64,000 nt of DNA from Vreelandella piezotolerans (GCF_012427705.1 NZ_CP048602.1:3720001-3784000); one strand, 5' to 3'. Positions 46,977 through 55,930 are shown, numbered from the stretch's first letter. Made by a program: numbers and translations. The notes: a model not told the origin generated them from the letters alone.

Positions 46977-48238
46977 TTTTCATACTGCTCATCGCCCTCG
47001 TGTTACTGGGCGTGCCGTTTGCCTTTGCCATCCTCGGTTCGCTCACGGTCCTGATGGGCGCCGGCGATTTGCCCTACCACATTCGCATCGTCTCGCAGCA
47101 GTTCTTTGGTGGCATGGAGTCGTTTCCGCTGCTGGCCATTCCGCTCTTCATTCTAGCGGGCGAGCTGATGAACGAAGCCGGTATCACCCACCGCATCATC
47201 AACCTCGCCAGCGCCATCGTGGGCCGCCTCAAGGCGGGGCTTGCCCACGTCAATATCTGGGCATCGGTGATTTTTGCCGGACTGTCCGGCTCTGCGATTG
47301 CGGATACGTCCGCGCTTGGCCGGGTGTTCATTCCCTCGATGGAAAAAGAGGGCTACCCGCGTGACTTTGCCGCCGCCCTCACCGCGGCGTCGTCCGTGAT
47401 TGGTCCCATCATTCCGCCGAGCATTCCGGTCATCATCTATGCATTGACGGTCTCGGGCGTCTCCGTGCCAGGGCTCTTTTTGGCCGGCATCGTCCCTGGT
47501 GTCCTACTCGCCCTTGGGCTGTCGATTTACGTGTACTTCTTTGCAGGCGACCTAAGTACGGCGACGGTAAAGCAACAGTCACGGCGTCATGCGTTACTGC
47601 ATGGTCTGCTCCCCGCACTCATGCCGGTATTCGTGGTGGGCGCCATTCTCGCGGGCATGGTCACCCCCACCGAGGCCGCTGCGTTTGCCGTGGTGTACGC
47701 GCTGATTCTCGGCGTGGTGCTCTATCGCAACATCAAACTGATCGACCTACCCGCCATTTTTGCCCGCGCCATGCGCGACAGCGCGGTGATCATGGTCATC
47801 ATGGGCGCCGTCGCCGCCGCCAACTGGGTATTAACGTTCGAGCGCGTGCCCAACATGCTGACGGAATGGGCCTTGATGAGCATCGATACCCAGTGGACCT
47901 TCTTCATTGCAGTCATTCTTCTGCTGTTGGTGGTCGGGCTATTTTTGGAAGGGATTGCCGCTATCTTGGTGCTCGTTCCCATTCTTCATCCGATTGCCAT
48001 GGCGCTGGGCATCGACCCGCTGCACTTCGGCATCGTGGTGATCTTCAACCTGATGATGGGACTGATCACACCCCCCATGGGGCTCTGCCTCTTCGTGGCG
48101 GACTCCGTGTCGGGCGTGGGCATGGGCCCCATTATCCGGCGCATCATGCCCATGCTCGCCGTCCAGTTCTTGGTGTTACTGCTCATTACCTTCGTACCGT
48201 CCTTGGTCACGTTCCTGCCGCGCTTGGCGGGCTACTGA
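46973..48238 (+). CDS. TRAP transporter large permease (quinate operon)
   Basis: A 421-residue DctM protein with about 12 membrane segments and the usual landmarks: IPLFILAGELMNEAGITHRIINLASAIVG, SSVIGPIIPPSIPVIIYALTVS and LMMGLITPPMGLCLFVADSVSG. It overlaps the small permease by 4 bases and is followed 28 bases later by quiC, which implies cotranscription of uptake and catabolic genes. GAGGAGGCGTCC is the ribosome site inside the small permease gene. Confidence 0.9.
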   Translation: MIFILLIALVLLGVPFAFAILGSLTVLMGAGDLPYHIRIVSQQFFGGMESFPLLAIPLFILAGELMNEAGITHRIINLASAIVGRLKAGLAHVNIWASVIFAGLSGSAIADTSALGRVFIPSMEKEGYPRDFAAALTAASSVIGPIIPPSIPVIIYALTVSGVSVPGLFLAGIVPGVLLALGLSIYVYFFAGDLSTATVKQQSRRHALLHGLLPALMPVFVVGAILAGMVTPTEAAAFAVVYALILGVVLYRNIKLIDLPAIFARAMRDSAVIMVIMGAVAAANWVLTFERVPNMLTEWALMSIDTQWTFFIAVILLLLVVGLFLEGIAAILVLVPILHPIAMALGIDPLHFGIVVIFNLMMGLITPPMGLCLFVADSVSGVGMGPIIRRIMPMLAVQFLVLLLITFVPSLVTFLPRLAGY

Positions 48239-48266
48239 TCGCCACTCTTACAAGGAGCATGATGCC

Positions 48267-50144
48267 ATGTACTCATCGATTGCTACCGTTTGCCTCAGCG
48301 GCTCGCTGGAAGAGAAAGTCGATGCGATTGCTCAGGCGGGTTTCGAAGGGCTCGAGCTGTTCGAAAACGACTTGACGGCCTTCGCGGGCACGCCACGGGA
48401 AGCTGGCGAGCTCATCCGCTCCCGTGGGCTGAAGCTGGTCACTCTCCAGCCTTTTCGTGACTTCGAAGGACTGCAGGGCCGCGCGCGGGAGCGCGCCTTC
48501 GATCGAGCCGAGCATAAGTTCGATCTAATGGAAGAGCTCGGCACCGATTTGCTGATGGCCTGCAGCACCGTCCACCCGGATGCCCTGCCAGGCATTAGCC
48601 GCGCGGCCGATGACTTTTTCGAGCTGGGCGAACGCGCCGCAAAACGGCAGTTACGCGTGGCCTACGAAGCCCTGGCCTGGGGCCGACACATCCACGACTA
48701 CCGCGATAGCTGGGAAGTGGTACGCCGGGCGGCGCACCCGCATGTAGGCCTGGTGCTGGATACCTTCCATATCTTCTCGCGCCAGACGGAGCTAGGCACC
48801 CTGGGCCGCATTCCCGGTGACCGTATCTTTTTGGTACAGACCGCCGATGCGCCGCGCCTGTCGATGGATCACCTGTCGTGGAGTCGACACTACCGCTGTT
48901 TCCCGGGACAGGGCGAGCTACAGATGGATCGTTTCATGGCCATGCTGGACGAGACGCGCTACGACGGTCCGCTCTCCCATGAGATCTTTAACGATGTGTT
49001 CCGCATGGGCCACAGCGACCAAACCGCGCGCGATGGGCTGCGCTCCTACCACTTGCTGCGCAGCATGCAGAGCGATAGCGGCATTCCCGCGCCGCAGCCC
49101 ATCGAGTCCGTCGCCTTTCTCGAAATCGCCGTCGAGCCCGAGGACTTGACGCCGCTGCGCGAGCTGCTGAGCGCCCTGGGCATGGCCTGCGTCGGTCGGC
49201 ACCACACGCTGGACGCCGAGCGCTGGGCGGCGGGCGACGTCAACCTGGTGCTGAATACCGAGTCGAGCTTTACCGGGCGCGTACCGGGCCGTGACGCCAC
49301 GGCCGTCACGGCGATTGGCCTGCGGGTGGGTAACGCTTATGAAGCGTTCAAGCGGGCAGATAAACTCGGTTACGAGATCGTCGAGCCTGAAGACGTGGGC
49401 GCGAGTCACCGTATGAGCGCGCTGCGCAACGTCGATGGCAGCCTCTCGTATATCATCGATGACTCGCAGCTGAGCCGTACATGGGATCGCGAGTTTCCCC
49501 TAGAGCGCCAGCCGGTGCCCCAAGGATCGCTGGTGGATATCGACCATATCAGCGTGGCGCTCTCCTACCATGACTACCTGTCGCTGATGCTGCAGTACCG
49601 CGCCATCTTCCAACTAGAGGTGACTCCCTCGTTCGACGTCACCGACCCGCGCGGTTTGATTCAAAGCCAAGTACTGCAAAACGGCAATGGTCGTTTTCGT
49701 TTAGCGCTCAATGCCAGCGCCTCACCGGACACGGCCAGCAATCGTTTTGTTCGTCAATATGGTGGGTCGGGCGTTCACCATATCGCTCTAAGCACCACGT
49801 CCCTGCGTGATGCCAGTGCTGCGTTACATAAGGCAAACACCCCCATGCTGCCGATACCCAGCAACTACTACCGCGACCTGGCGGCGCGCTTCGACCTACC
49901 GGCGCAAACCCATGCCTGGATGCAGGAGCACCACATCCTGTTCGATCAGGACGCTCACGGCGACTTCCATCAGCTCTATACGCAACCCAACCACAAAGCC
50001 TTCTTCATCGAATTAGTGCAGCGAGAGGGCTACCAGGGGCTAGGCGCGCCGAATGCCTTCGTGCGGGTCACGGCACAGCAACGCCTGGAAGCCGCTCGCG
50101 CAGCCTCAGATATCGATAGCGACACGGGAGAGCGCCCCGCATGA
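48267..50144 (+). CDS. quiC: 3-Dehydroshikimate dehydratase, two-domain QuiC type
   Basis: A 625-residue protein. The N-terminal half (about 1-275) is a TIM-barrel of the sugar-phosphate isomerase/epimerase class, with FEGLELFENDLTAF, YEALAWGRHIHDY, VGLVLDTFHIFSR and LSHEIFNDVFR supplying metal ligands; it dehydrates 3-dehydroshikimate to protocatechuate. The C-terminal half (about 285-610) resembles 4-hydroxyphenylpyruvate dioxygenase (VOC fold) and seems to keep a metal triad (DHIS, VHHIA, FIELV). This fusion is known in pseudomonad QuiC1, where the role of the second domain is open. A GGAGCATGATGCC stretch precedes the ATG, and the stop overlaps the next gene by 4 bases. Confidence 0.93.
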   Translation: MYSSIATVCLSGSLEEKVDAIAQAGFEGLELFENDLTAFAGTPREAGELIRSRGLKLVTLQPFRDFEGLQGRARERAFDRAEHKFDLMEELGTDLLMACSTVHPDALPGISRAADDFFELGERAAKRQLRVAYEALAWGRHIHDYRDSWEVVRRAAHPHVGLVLDTFHIFSRQTELGTLGRIPGDRIFLVQTADAPRLSMDHLSWSRHYRCFPGQGELQMDRFMAMLDETRYDGPLSHEIFNDVFRMGHSDQTARDGLRSYHLLRSMQSDSGIPAPQPIESVAFLEIAVEPEDLTPLRELLSALGMACVGRHHTLDAERWAAGDVNLVLNTESSFTGRVPGRDATAVTAIGLRVGNAYEAFKRADKLGYEIVEPEDVGASHRMSALRNVDGSLSYIIDDSQLSRTWDREFPLERQPVPQGSLVDIDHISVALSYHDYLSLMLQYRAIFQLEVTPSFDVTDPRGLIQSQVLQNGNGRFRLALNASASPDTASNRFVRQYGGSGVHHIALSTTSLRDASAALHKANTPMLPIPSNYYRDLAARFDLPAQTHAWMQEHHILFDQDAHGDFHQLYTQPNHKAFFIELVQREGYQGLGAPNAFVRVTAQQRLEAARAASDIDSDTGERPA

Positions 50145-51019
50145 TCACATTAGGACTCGTCGGCGAAGGTATCGCCAAATCACAATCTCCCGACCTGCAC
50201 GAACGCCTAGGCGCATCGCTGGGCCTAGCCGTCCGCTACGACTTGGTCGACAGCCTGGGGATCGCGGATTTCGACTTTGCCAGCGCCATTCAGCGGCTGC
50301 GCGCAGAAGGATACCGAGGCACCAACGTCACCTTTCCCTTCAAAGAGACAGCCGCCAAATTAGCCGACATCTGTGGAGCCGGTGTACAGCGGGTCGGCAC
50401 CGCCAATACGCTCTTGTTCGATGAACAGGGATTGCGTGCCGAAAACACCGACTATACCGGGTTCATCAGCGCCTACCGTCACTCGTTTGGCAACCAGCCG
50501 GCGGGCGATGTCTTGTTGATCGGTGCCGGTGGCGTGGGACGCGCCGTGGCGTGCGCGCTCGGCGAGCTGTCAGCCCGCTGCATCCATATTTTGGAGCGCG
50601 ACGCACAGCGTGCCGACACCCTATGCCAGGATCTGAATGCCATGGGCATTGCCGCCACGTGCGTGTCAGCCGAACAGGCAACGCGCGAGCTGCCCACCTG
50701 GCAAGGGGTCGTGAACTGCACCCCCATTGGCCACATCAACCATCCCGGCTGCCCCATCGACACCGCAGGCCTGGGTGCCCAGCACTGGGTATTCGATGCG
50801 GTGTACATTCCGGCCCATACCGAGCTCTTGAAGGCGGCGCACGAGGCCCATGCCAACACGCTCTCCGGCGTCGACCTGTTCGTCTTTCAGGGAGTGGATG
50901 CGTTTCGGTTTTTTACTCAGGGGCAGCTCGACCCAGAGCAGATCACACCGCACGTGATCCCCCTGCGCACTCACTACGTCGAGCAACTCGTTGCACAAAA
51001 ACCCCAGCGCGCTTCATGA
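50141..51019 (+). CDS. Quinate/shikimate dehydrogenase, AroE family
   Basis: A 292-residue AroE-superfamily protein. The substrate domain has GEGIAKSQSPDLHERLG and GTNVTFPFKETA with the catalytic Lys, and NTDYTGF with the catalytic Asp. The nucleotide domain has LLIGAGGVGRAVACAL and the NCTPIGH motif. The acidic ERDAQR after the Rossmann strand, instead of the basic NRT motif of AroE, suggests NAD+ preference and thus a catabolic quinate/shikimate dehydrogenase, like QuiB/YdiB/QsuD types. It overlaps quiC by 4 bases (ATGA). Products feed aroQ and quiC. Confidence 0.85.
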   Translation: MITLGLVGEGIAKSQSPDLHERLGASLGLAVRYDLVDSLGIADFDFASAIQRLRAEGYRGTNVTFPFKETAAKLADICGAGVQRVGTANTLLFDEQGLRAENTDYTGFISAYRHSFGNQPAGDVLLIGAGGVGRAVACALGELSARCIHILERDAQRADTLCQDLNAMGIAATCVSAEQATRELPTWQGVVNCTPIGHINHPGCPIDTAGLGAQHWVFDAVYIPAHTELLKAAHEAHANTLSGVDLFVFQGVDAFRFFTQGQLDPEQITPHVIPLRTHYVEQLVAQKPQRAS

Positions 51020-51059
51020 CACCCCCGGAAATTAGCGTACAATAATTCGCTCATCGAAC
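51016..51059 (+). promoter_or_regulatory. Promoter and IclR-type operator before the AEC gene
   Basis: ATGACA (51016-51021) and TACAAT (51038-51043), spaced 16 bases, look like a sigma-70 promoter; the -35 overlaps the preceding stop. ATTCG-CTCAT-CGAAC (51045-51059) follows directly, one base off the perfect box, covering the expected start of transcription. Confidence 0.6.
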
Positions 51060-51090
51060 GTTCATTGCGCGCCGCACCGGGGAGCCGACC

Positions 51091-52041
51091 ATGCTCGATA
51101 TTCTAGCCATTACCACGCCCATTTTTTTGCTCATGGGTATTGGCTATGTGGCGCGCTGGGGCGGGATCATTCAACGCGAACAGCTGCAAGGCGTGGGCGT
51201 TTTCGTGCTGTACTGCGCCTTGCCCGCCCTGGTGATTCGCGCGCTGACCCAGCAGCCGCTGAGCGACATTTTTCAGCCGAGCTACCTGCTGGCGTATGGT
51301 TTGGGATCGCTCTTCGTGCTGTGCGCGGGCTTGGTCCTCTGCTGGAAACTACAGCGCCAACCGCTGAACGCGAGCGCCATGCAGGCACTCGGCATGACCG
51401 CCTCCAATAGCGGATTCGTCGGCTACCCGGTCGCCGCCATGGTCATCGGCTCACCGGCAGCGGTGCTCTTAGCGCTCAATATGCTGGTGGAAAACCTGCT
51501 GATCATTCCCGCCGCGCTCATTCTTGCCGAAATGGGCAACCAGCAGGGCTCGAACGTGTGGCAGACCCTGCGACAAACGGCACGGAATCTGGCGAAAAAT
51601 CCTTTGCTGATCGGCTTGACCGTCGGGGTCGTCATCGCAGGCACGGGTATCGACATGCCCCTCCCCATCGAGAAAGCGATCCACATGCTGGCCGAAGCCG
51701 CCGGGCCCGCCGCCCTCTTCGTGATTGGCGGCTCGCTATTTGGTCTGCGTGCACAAGGTATGATGAGGGACGTGGGCCAAATCGTGGTGGGCAAGCTACT
51801 GCTTCACCCGCTGGCCATTTTGGTCGCGTGTCTCCTGGTACCGAGTATCGAGCCCGTCTACATGGCAGGCGCGCTGCTCTTTGCCGCGGCACCGATGATT
51901 AGCATCTATCCTCTATTGGGCCAGCGTTACCACCTGGGAGACGTGAGCGCTGCCGCCATGCTCGTCGCGACGGTCGCCTCCTTTTTTACGCTTAGCCTGC
52001 TGATTTGGCTCATGACACTGAGTGATTTAGTCGCCTTTTGA
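51091..52041 (+). CDS. AEC-family (auxin efflux carrier-like) transporter
   Basis: A 316-residue membrane protein with about 10 helices and the AEC pattern: MLDILAITTPIFLLMGIGYVARWGGI at the start, ALGMTASNSGFVGYPVAAMV in the middle and AAPMISIYPLLGQRYHLGDVSAAAMLVATVASFFTLSLLIWL at the end. Family members move organic acids such as malonate or malate. Its operator ties it to protocatechuate regulation, so an aromatic or hydroaromatic acid, or a pathway intermediate, is plausible. The direction of transport is unknown. It is followed 33 bases later by an SDR gene. Confidence 0.87.
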   Translation: MLDILAITTPIFLLMGIGYVARWGGIIQREQLQGVGVFVLYCALPALVIRALTQQPLSDIFQPSYLLAYGLGSLFVLCAGLVLCWKLQRQPLNASAMQALGMTASNSGFVGYPVAAMVIGSPAAVLLALNMLVENLLIIPAALILAEMGNQQGSNVWQTLRQTARNLAKNPLLIGLTVGVVIAGTGIDMPLPIEKAIHMLAEAAGPAALFVIGGSLFGLRAQGMMRDVGQIVVGKLLLHPLAILVACLLVPSIEPVYMAGALLFAAAPMISIYPLLGQRYHLGDVSAAAMLVATVASFFTLSLLIWLMTLSDLVAF

Positions 52042-52074
52042 GCCTCTTGCCACATCGCACACGAGGAAGCATGA

Positions 52075-52803
52075 ATGAGTCACGAACGTTCCCAACACGA
52101 CGTTGCCGTCGTCACGGGCGGGGCACGTAATATCGGCCAAGCCATTGCCCTGCGCCTTCAGCAGGATGGCTATCGGGTCATCGTATTGGATATCGTCGAG
52201 CCGGAAGCGGAATCGCTACAGGCAGACGCCTACCAAATCGACCTTGCCGACGCCGAAACGACCCGCCACCTCATGACGGATATCGCCAAGCGCTATCCCG
52301 TCACCCGGCTGATCAACAATGTCGGCATCGTGGCGCCCGCCCTGCTAGAGGAGGCGACCCTCGAGGATTTCGATACGCTGATGCAGCTGAACGTCCGCTC
52401 GGCGCTGATCTGCACTCAAGCGGTGCTGCCCGCCATGAAGGCGCAAGGTAGCGGACGCATCGTCGTGAACGCCAGCCGCGTGGTGCTCGGCAAAGAAGCG
52501 CGCTCCATTTACAGCGCCACCAAGGGGGCGCTGCAATCCATGGCCCGCACCTGGGCGCTGGAGCTGGCCGAGCACGGCATCACCGTCAACTGCGTTGCGC
52601 CAGGCCCCATCGCGACCAGTGCCTTTTGGCAAAACAATCCGCCCGACTCTGAGCGTGCGCGACGCATCATCGACAACATTCCGCTACGGCGCATGGGCCA
52701 GCCGGAAGACGTGGCCCAGGCAGTCAGCTTCTTTTGCGACGAGCGCAGCGGTTTCATCACCGGCCAAACGCTCTATGTGTGCGGCGGCGTCACGGTCGGG
52801 TAA
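52075..52803 (+). CDS. Short-chain dehydrogenase/reductase of unknown substrate
   Basis: A 242-residue classical SDR. It has the cofactor motif VVTGGARNIGQAIA, an acidic residue after beta-2 (VLDIVEPEAE, favouring NAD+), LINNVG, the catalytic Ser in VVNASRVV and YSATKGAL (Tyr-x3-Lys). The family end FITGQTLYVCGGVTVG is present. It forms a two-gene operon with the AEC transporter and, through its operator, belongs to the aromatic-acid regulon. A quinate-like or other hydroxy acid is a guess. ATG 52075 is preceded by GAGGAAGC. Confidence 0.86.
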   Translation: MSHERSQHDVAVVTGGARNIGQAIALRLQQDGYRVIVLDIVEPEAESLQADAYQIDLADAETTRHLMTDIAKRYPVTRLINNVGIVAPALLEEATLEDFDTLMQLNVRSALICTQAVLPAMKAQGSGRIVVNASRVVLGKEARSIYSATKGALQSMARTWALELAEHGITVNCVAPGPIATSAFWQNNPPDSERARRIIDNIPLRRMGQPEDVAQAVSFFCDERSGFITGQTLYVCGGVTVG

Positions 52804-52844
52804 CCGCTGCCGCCCAGTGTAGCGGTAACGCCACTGGCCTCGTT

Positions 52845-54341
52845 TCACGATGGGTCGGTGGCAGCTCGTGCGGCGCGGCGTGCGGACAGGAAGCGGTAAA
52901 GCGCCAGGCCAATCGACCCTACCGTCAGGGCAATGAAGGCCCAGGTAATCGGCCCGCGCACGAAGATGGACAAGTCGTTGTGGCCGATCAGCAGCGAGCG
53001 GCGCAGGTTGTCTTCGAACATCGGGCCGAGAATGAAGCCGATCAAAAAGGGCGCTGCCGGTATCGCCGCCCGATTGAAGACATACCCCAACACCCCGAAC
53101 GCCAGCATGAGCCATACGTCGAAGGTGTCGTTGTTCACGGCATACGCTCCGTAAACGCAGAACATCAAGACGATGGGAAAGAGGATCGACTTGGGAATGT
53201 CGGCAATGAGCGAAAAGTACTTGATGGCGACGTTGCCCACCACCAGCAGAACCACCGAGCTGAACATGATGCCCATGAAGAGCGCGTAGATCAGCGATAG
53301 ATTCTCTTGGAACATGAGCGGGCCGGGCGTCAGGCCGTGAACCATGAAGGCGCCCAGAATGATGGCCGTGATCACGTCGCCGGGGATACCGAGCGATAGC
53401 AGAGGAATCATCGTGGCACCGGCGACGCCATTGTTACCGGCCTCGGCCGCCGCGACGCCTTCCACTTCGCCCTTACCGAAATTCGCCTTGCGAGGGGAGC
53501 GTCGGCGGGCATCGCTATAAGAAATGAACGCCGCCGCCGTGGCGCCCGTACCGGGAATGGCGCCAATGATCACGCCGATCAAACTCCCCCGCACGATGGT
53601 CGTCATACAGCGTTTCAATTCAGAAAAGGCCAAACCCGCCCCGCTCGCTTTCGCTTTGATATGCGGTAGCGCTTTTCTGCGGTAGAACTCGATGATTTCT
53701 GGAATGGCAAATAGGCCGATCAGCAGCGGAATGAACGAGATGCTGTCCATCAAGTTGTAATTGCCAAAGGTAAACCGCTGAGAGCCGAAGACGTCGTCCA
53801 GCCCTACCAACGAGAGCAGAATACCCAGCAGTGCCGCCATCAACCCCTTGATCATCGAGCCGCTGGCCAACGAGATGATGATGGTGAGCGAAAAACAGAT
53901 GAGCCAGAAGAATTCCGGTGCGCCAAAATTCAAGGCGATTTTCGCCAAGTAGGCCGCAAAAAAGATCAGCGCAATGTTCGAGATGAAGTCGGCAATGACG
54001 GAGGAGTAGAGCGCCGTTTTCAGTGCCTTCTTGGCATGCCCCTGTTGTGCCATGGGGTAGCCGTCCAGCAAGGTACAGGCGGAGGCGGGAGAGCCGGGCG
54101 TTCTGATCAAGATCGCCGTAATGGAGCCGCCGTACATCCCCCCTTTGTAGATACCCACGAGCAGTAAAATCGCCGCCACCGGCTGCATGGAGAAGGTGAA
54201 CGGCAGCGCGAGCGCGACCGCCATGGTGGCGGTCAGCCCAGGAATCGACCCCACCACTACGCCGATCACGACCCCCAGTGCAATGGCGACGAAGTTGTCC
54301 AAACTAAAGAACAGCGCGACGACTTCCGAAAAATTTTCCAT
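52845..54341 (-). CDS. tctA: Tripartite tricarboxylate transporter, TctA large permease
   Basis: A 498-residue TctA-family permease with about 11-12 membrane segments. Characteristic stretches are GVVVGSIPGLTATMAVALALPFTF, ILIRTPGSPASACTLLDGYPMAQQGHAKKAL and the second repeat GAIPGTGATAAAFISYSDARRRS with GNNGVAGATMIPLLSLGIPGD. It imports the ligand of TctC with Na+ or H+. It starts 26 bases after tctB and converges on the SDR gene. Confidence 0.93.
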   Translation of the reverse strand: MENFSEVVALFFSLDNFVAIALGVVIGVVVGSIPGLTATMAVALALPFTFSMQPVAAILLLVGIYKGGMYGGSITAILIRTPGSPASACTLLDGYPMAQQGHAKKALKTALYSSVIADFISNIALIFFAAYLAKIALNFGAPEFFWLICFSLTIIISLASGSMIKGLMAALLGILLSLVGLDDVFGSQRFTFGNYNLMDSISFIPLLIGLFAIPEIIEFYRRKALPHIKAKASGAGLAFSELKRCMTTIVRGSLIGVIIGAIPGTGATAAAFISYSDARRRSPRKANFGKGEVEGVAAAEAGNNGVAGATMIPLLSLGIPGDVITAIILGAFMVHGLTPGPLMFQENLSLIYALFMGIMFSSVVLLVVGNVAIKYFSLIADIPKSILFPIVLMFCVYGAYAVNNDTFDVWLMLAFGVLGYVFNRAAIPAAPFLIGFILGPMFEDNLRRSLLIGHNDLSIFVRGPITWAFIALTVGSIGLALYRFLSARRAARAATDPS

Positions 54342-54367
54342 AGCTCACCCGAAACGTTGACAGCCCA

Positions 54368-54868
54368 TCAGAAACCGATCGGCGATAGTGGAAGCGGTAC
54401 ATTCATCACGTTGACGAAGATAAGTGTCACTGCGATAGGAAAGACAAAGGCCAAGCCATAGGCCCACCAGGTACGCACGGGATGTGCCACGAACAGGATG
54501 AGTGTCGCCAGGATACCGGTGAATACCGCCCCCATCGCTTCGAACAGCGCGACATAGGTCAATAGCGCCGCCACCATCAGCACGAAGCGCCGCGTTGGAC
54601 CTTTCTCGATACGGCGCTCGTCGTCTTCGTGACGTCTGTCGAGCAGAAGCCCTTGCAAAATCAGCAGAACCGAAAACAGCACGATCAGCCAGCCTACGAT
54701 CCCCGGTAGCCAGCGCGGTGACATCATGGGGTTTTGTAAAATCGGCGGTTCATTGATGTAGTTCGGCACCAGATAGAACACCAGCGCCAATGAGAAGCAC
54801 AGCAGGATGCCCCCTGCTATCACATCATTGACGTCTTTTATCCTTCGCTTAGCATCTGAGCGTGTCAT
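54368..54868 (-). CDS. tctB: Tripartite tricarboxylate transporter, TctB small permease
   Basis: A 166-residue TctB-family protein with four membrane helices (about VIAGGILLCFSLALVFYLV, WLPGIVGWLIVLFSVLLILQGLLL, then two in the C-terminal half). I start it at ATG 54868, preceded by GGGGAT; the frame to 54925 runs through the hairpin behind tctC. It is the weakest conserved of the three components, and context (tctC-tctB-tctA) supports the call. Confidence 0.87.
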   Translation of the reverse strand: MTRSDAKRRIKDVNDVIAGGILLCFSLALVFYLVPNYINEPPILQNPMMSPRWLPGIVGWLIVLFSVLLILQGLLLDRRHEDDERRIEKGPTRRFVLMVAALLTYVALFEAMGAVFTGILATLILFVAHPVRTWWAYGLAFVFPIAVTLIFVNVMNVPLPLSPIGF

Positions 54869-54894
54869 GACGGCATCCCCAGGGAAACAAGAAA

Positions 54895-54916
54895 GGCGAG
54901 AACGCAGGTTCTCGCC
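54895..54916 (-). terminator. Terminator-like hairpin between tctC and tctB
   Basis: GGCGAGAAC (54895-54903) and GTTCTCGCC (54908-54916) form a perfect 9-bp stem with a 4-base loop, followed on the minus strand by TTTCTTGTTT. It lies 27 bases after the tctC stop, so it should cut expression of tctBA relative to the binding protein. Confidence 0.75.
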
Positions 54917-54943
54917 CCAGTGCACAACGTGAAGTGGTGTGAC

Positions 54944-55930
54944 TTACTGGCTAATACCTGCCTGCTCGGCAACGTTTTCCCAGCGCTCTACTTCCGCAAC
55001 GATGAACTGCTTGAACTCCTCGCCGGATACCTGACCCGGTTCAGCGCCTAGCTGTTCGACGAAATCTAAAAACTCTTCACGTTCCATGACCTTGTTCAGG
55101 GCCTCTTGCATGACGCTCTGCGCTTCTTCGGGGAAGGAGTTGTGCGCAATCAAGCCAAACCACGCCGTGGTGATGAACTGATCGAGGTTATACTCCCCGA
55201 TTTCAGACAGCGTGGGCACGTCCGGCAAGAATTCAGAGCGCTCGGCGGAGGTGACGGCCAGTGCGCGCAAATCACCCGAGCGGATATGCGAGAGCACGGT
55301 GGGCATGTTCTCGAACGAGACATCCACGTCCCCCCCCAGCAGCGCAGGCAGCGCGGCGCCACTTCCCGCAAACGGTACGGCCGTCATGTTGGTCTCGGTC
55401 AGCGTTTTGAACAGCTCGCCAGACATATGGATGGAGCTGCCCACGCCGCTGTGGCTAAACGTCATGTTCTCTTCTTTGGCGGCTTCCACGAACTCGATGA
55501 CGCTTTCATAGGGACTGTCGGCGGGCACCACCATGACGTTGGGAATGTCGATCATGTTTTGCAGGAAAGCGAAGTCGTTCACGGGGTCATAGCTCAGGTC
55601 GGGATAAATGGCTGCCCCAATCGTATGGCCTGGAGACGCCATGAGAATAGTGTGATCGGCGTCCCGGCCGCCGCGAGCAAGACGCCCAGTCCCTACCGTC
55701 GACCCCGCACCCGGGCGGTTTTCGACGACGACATTCGCATCGAGCTCTTGTTGCAGGAGGTCAGCGACGCGCCGAGAAAGTACATCCGTGGTACCGCCCG
55801 GCGCGTAAGGGACCACCAAGCGGATGTCATCGGTGGGCCACTCGTTGGCCGTGGCAGACGATACCGTCAGGCCCAAGGTGAGCGTGCTACCGACGGCAGC
55901 GAGACAGGCAGTGCGGAGGAGCTTGTTCAT
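54944..55930 (-). CDS. tctC: Tripartite tricarboxylate transporter, TctC/Bug binding protein
   Basis: A 328-residue Bug-family periplasmic binding protein with a signal peptide (ending ATAN or SSATA) and the family opening DDIRLVVPYAPGGTTDVLSRRVADLL. VENRPGAGSTVGTGRLARG, SHSGVGSSIHMSGELF and VPFAGSGAALPALLGGDVDVSFE follow. Bug proteins bind carboxylates including aromatic acids. The promoter has the IclR-type box, so an aromatic or hydroaromatic acid fits better than citrate. ATG 55930 has CAGG nine bases upstream; the ATG at 55939 has it too close. Confidence 0.9.
   Translation of the reverse strand: MNKLLRTACLAAVGSTLTLGLTVSSATANEWPTDDIRLVVPYAPGGTTDVLSRRVADLLQQELDANVVVENRPGAGSTVGTGRLARGGRDADHTILMASPGHTIGAAIYPDLSYDPVNDFAFLQNMIDIPNVMVVPADSPYESVIEFVEAAKEENMTFSHSGVGSSIHMSGELFKTLTETNMTAVPFAGSGAALPALLGGDVDVSFENMPTVLSHIRSGDLRALAVTSAERSEFLPDVPTLSEIGEYNLDQFITTAWFGLIAHNSFPEEAQSVMQEALNKVMEREEFLDFVEQLGAEPGQVSGEEFKQFIVAEVERWENVAEQAGISQ

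Noticed and set aside
48267..50144. quiC as an artificial fusion or frameshift joining two genes
   Set aside because: The same two-domain layout is known for pseudomonad QuiC, and the frame is open and uniform throughout.
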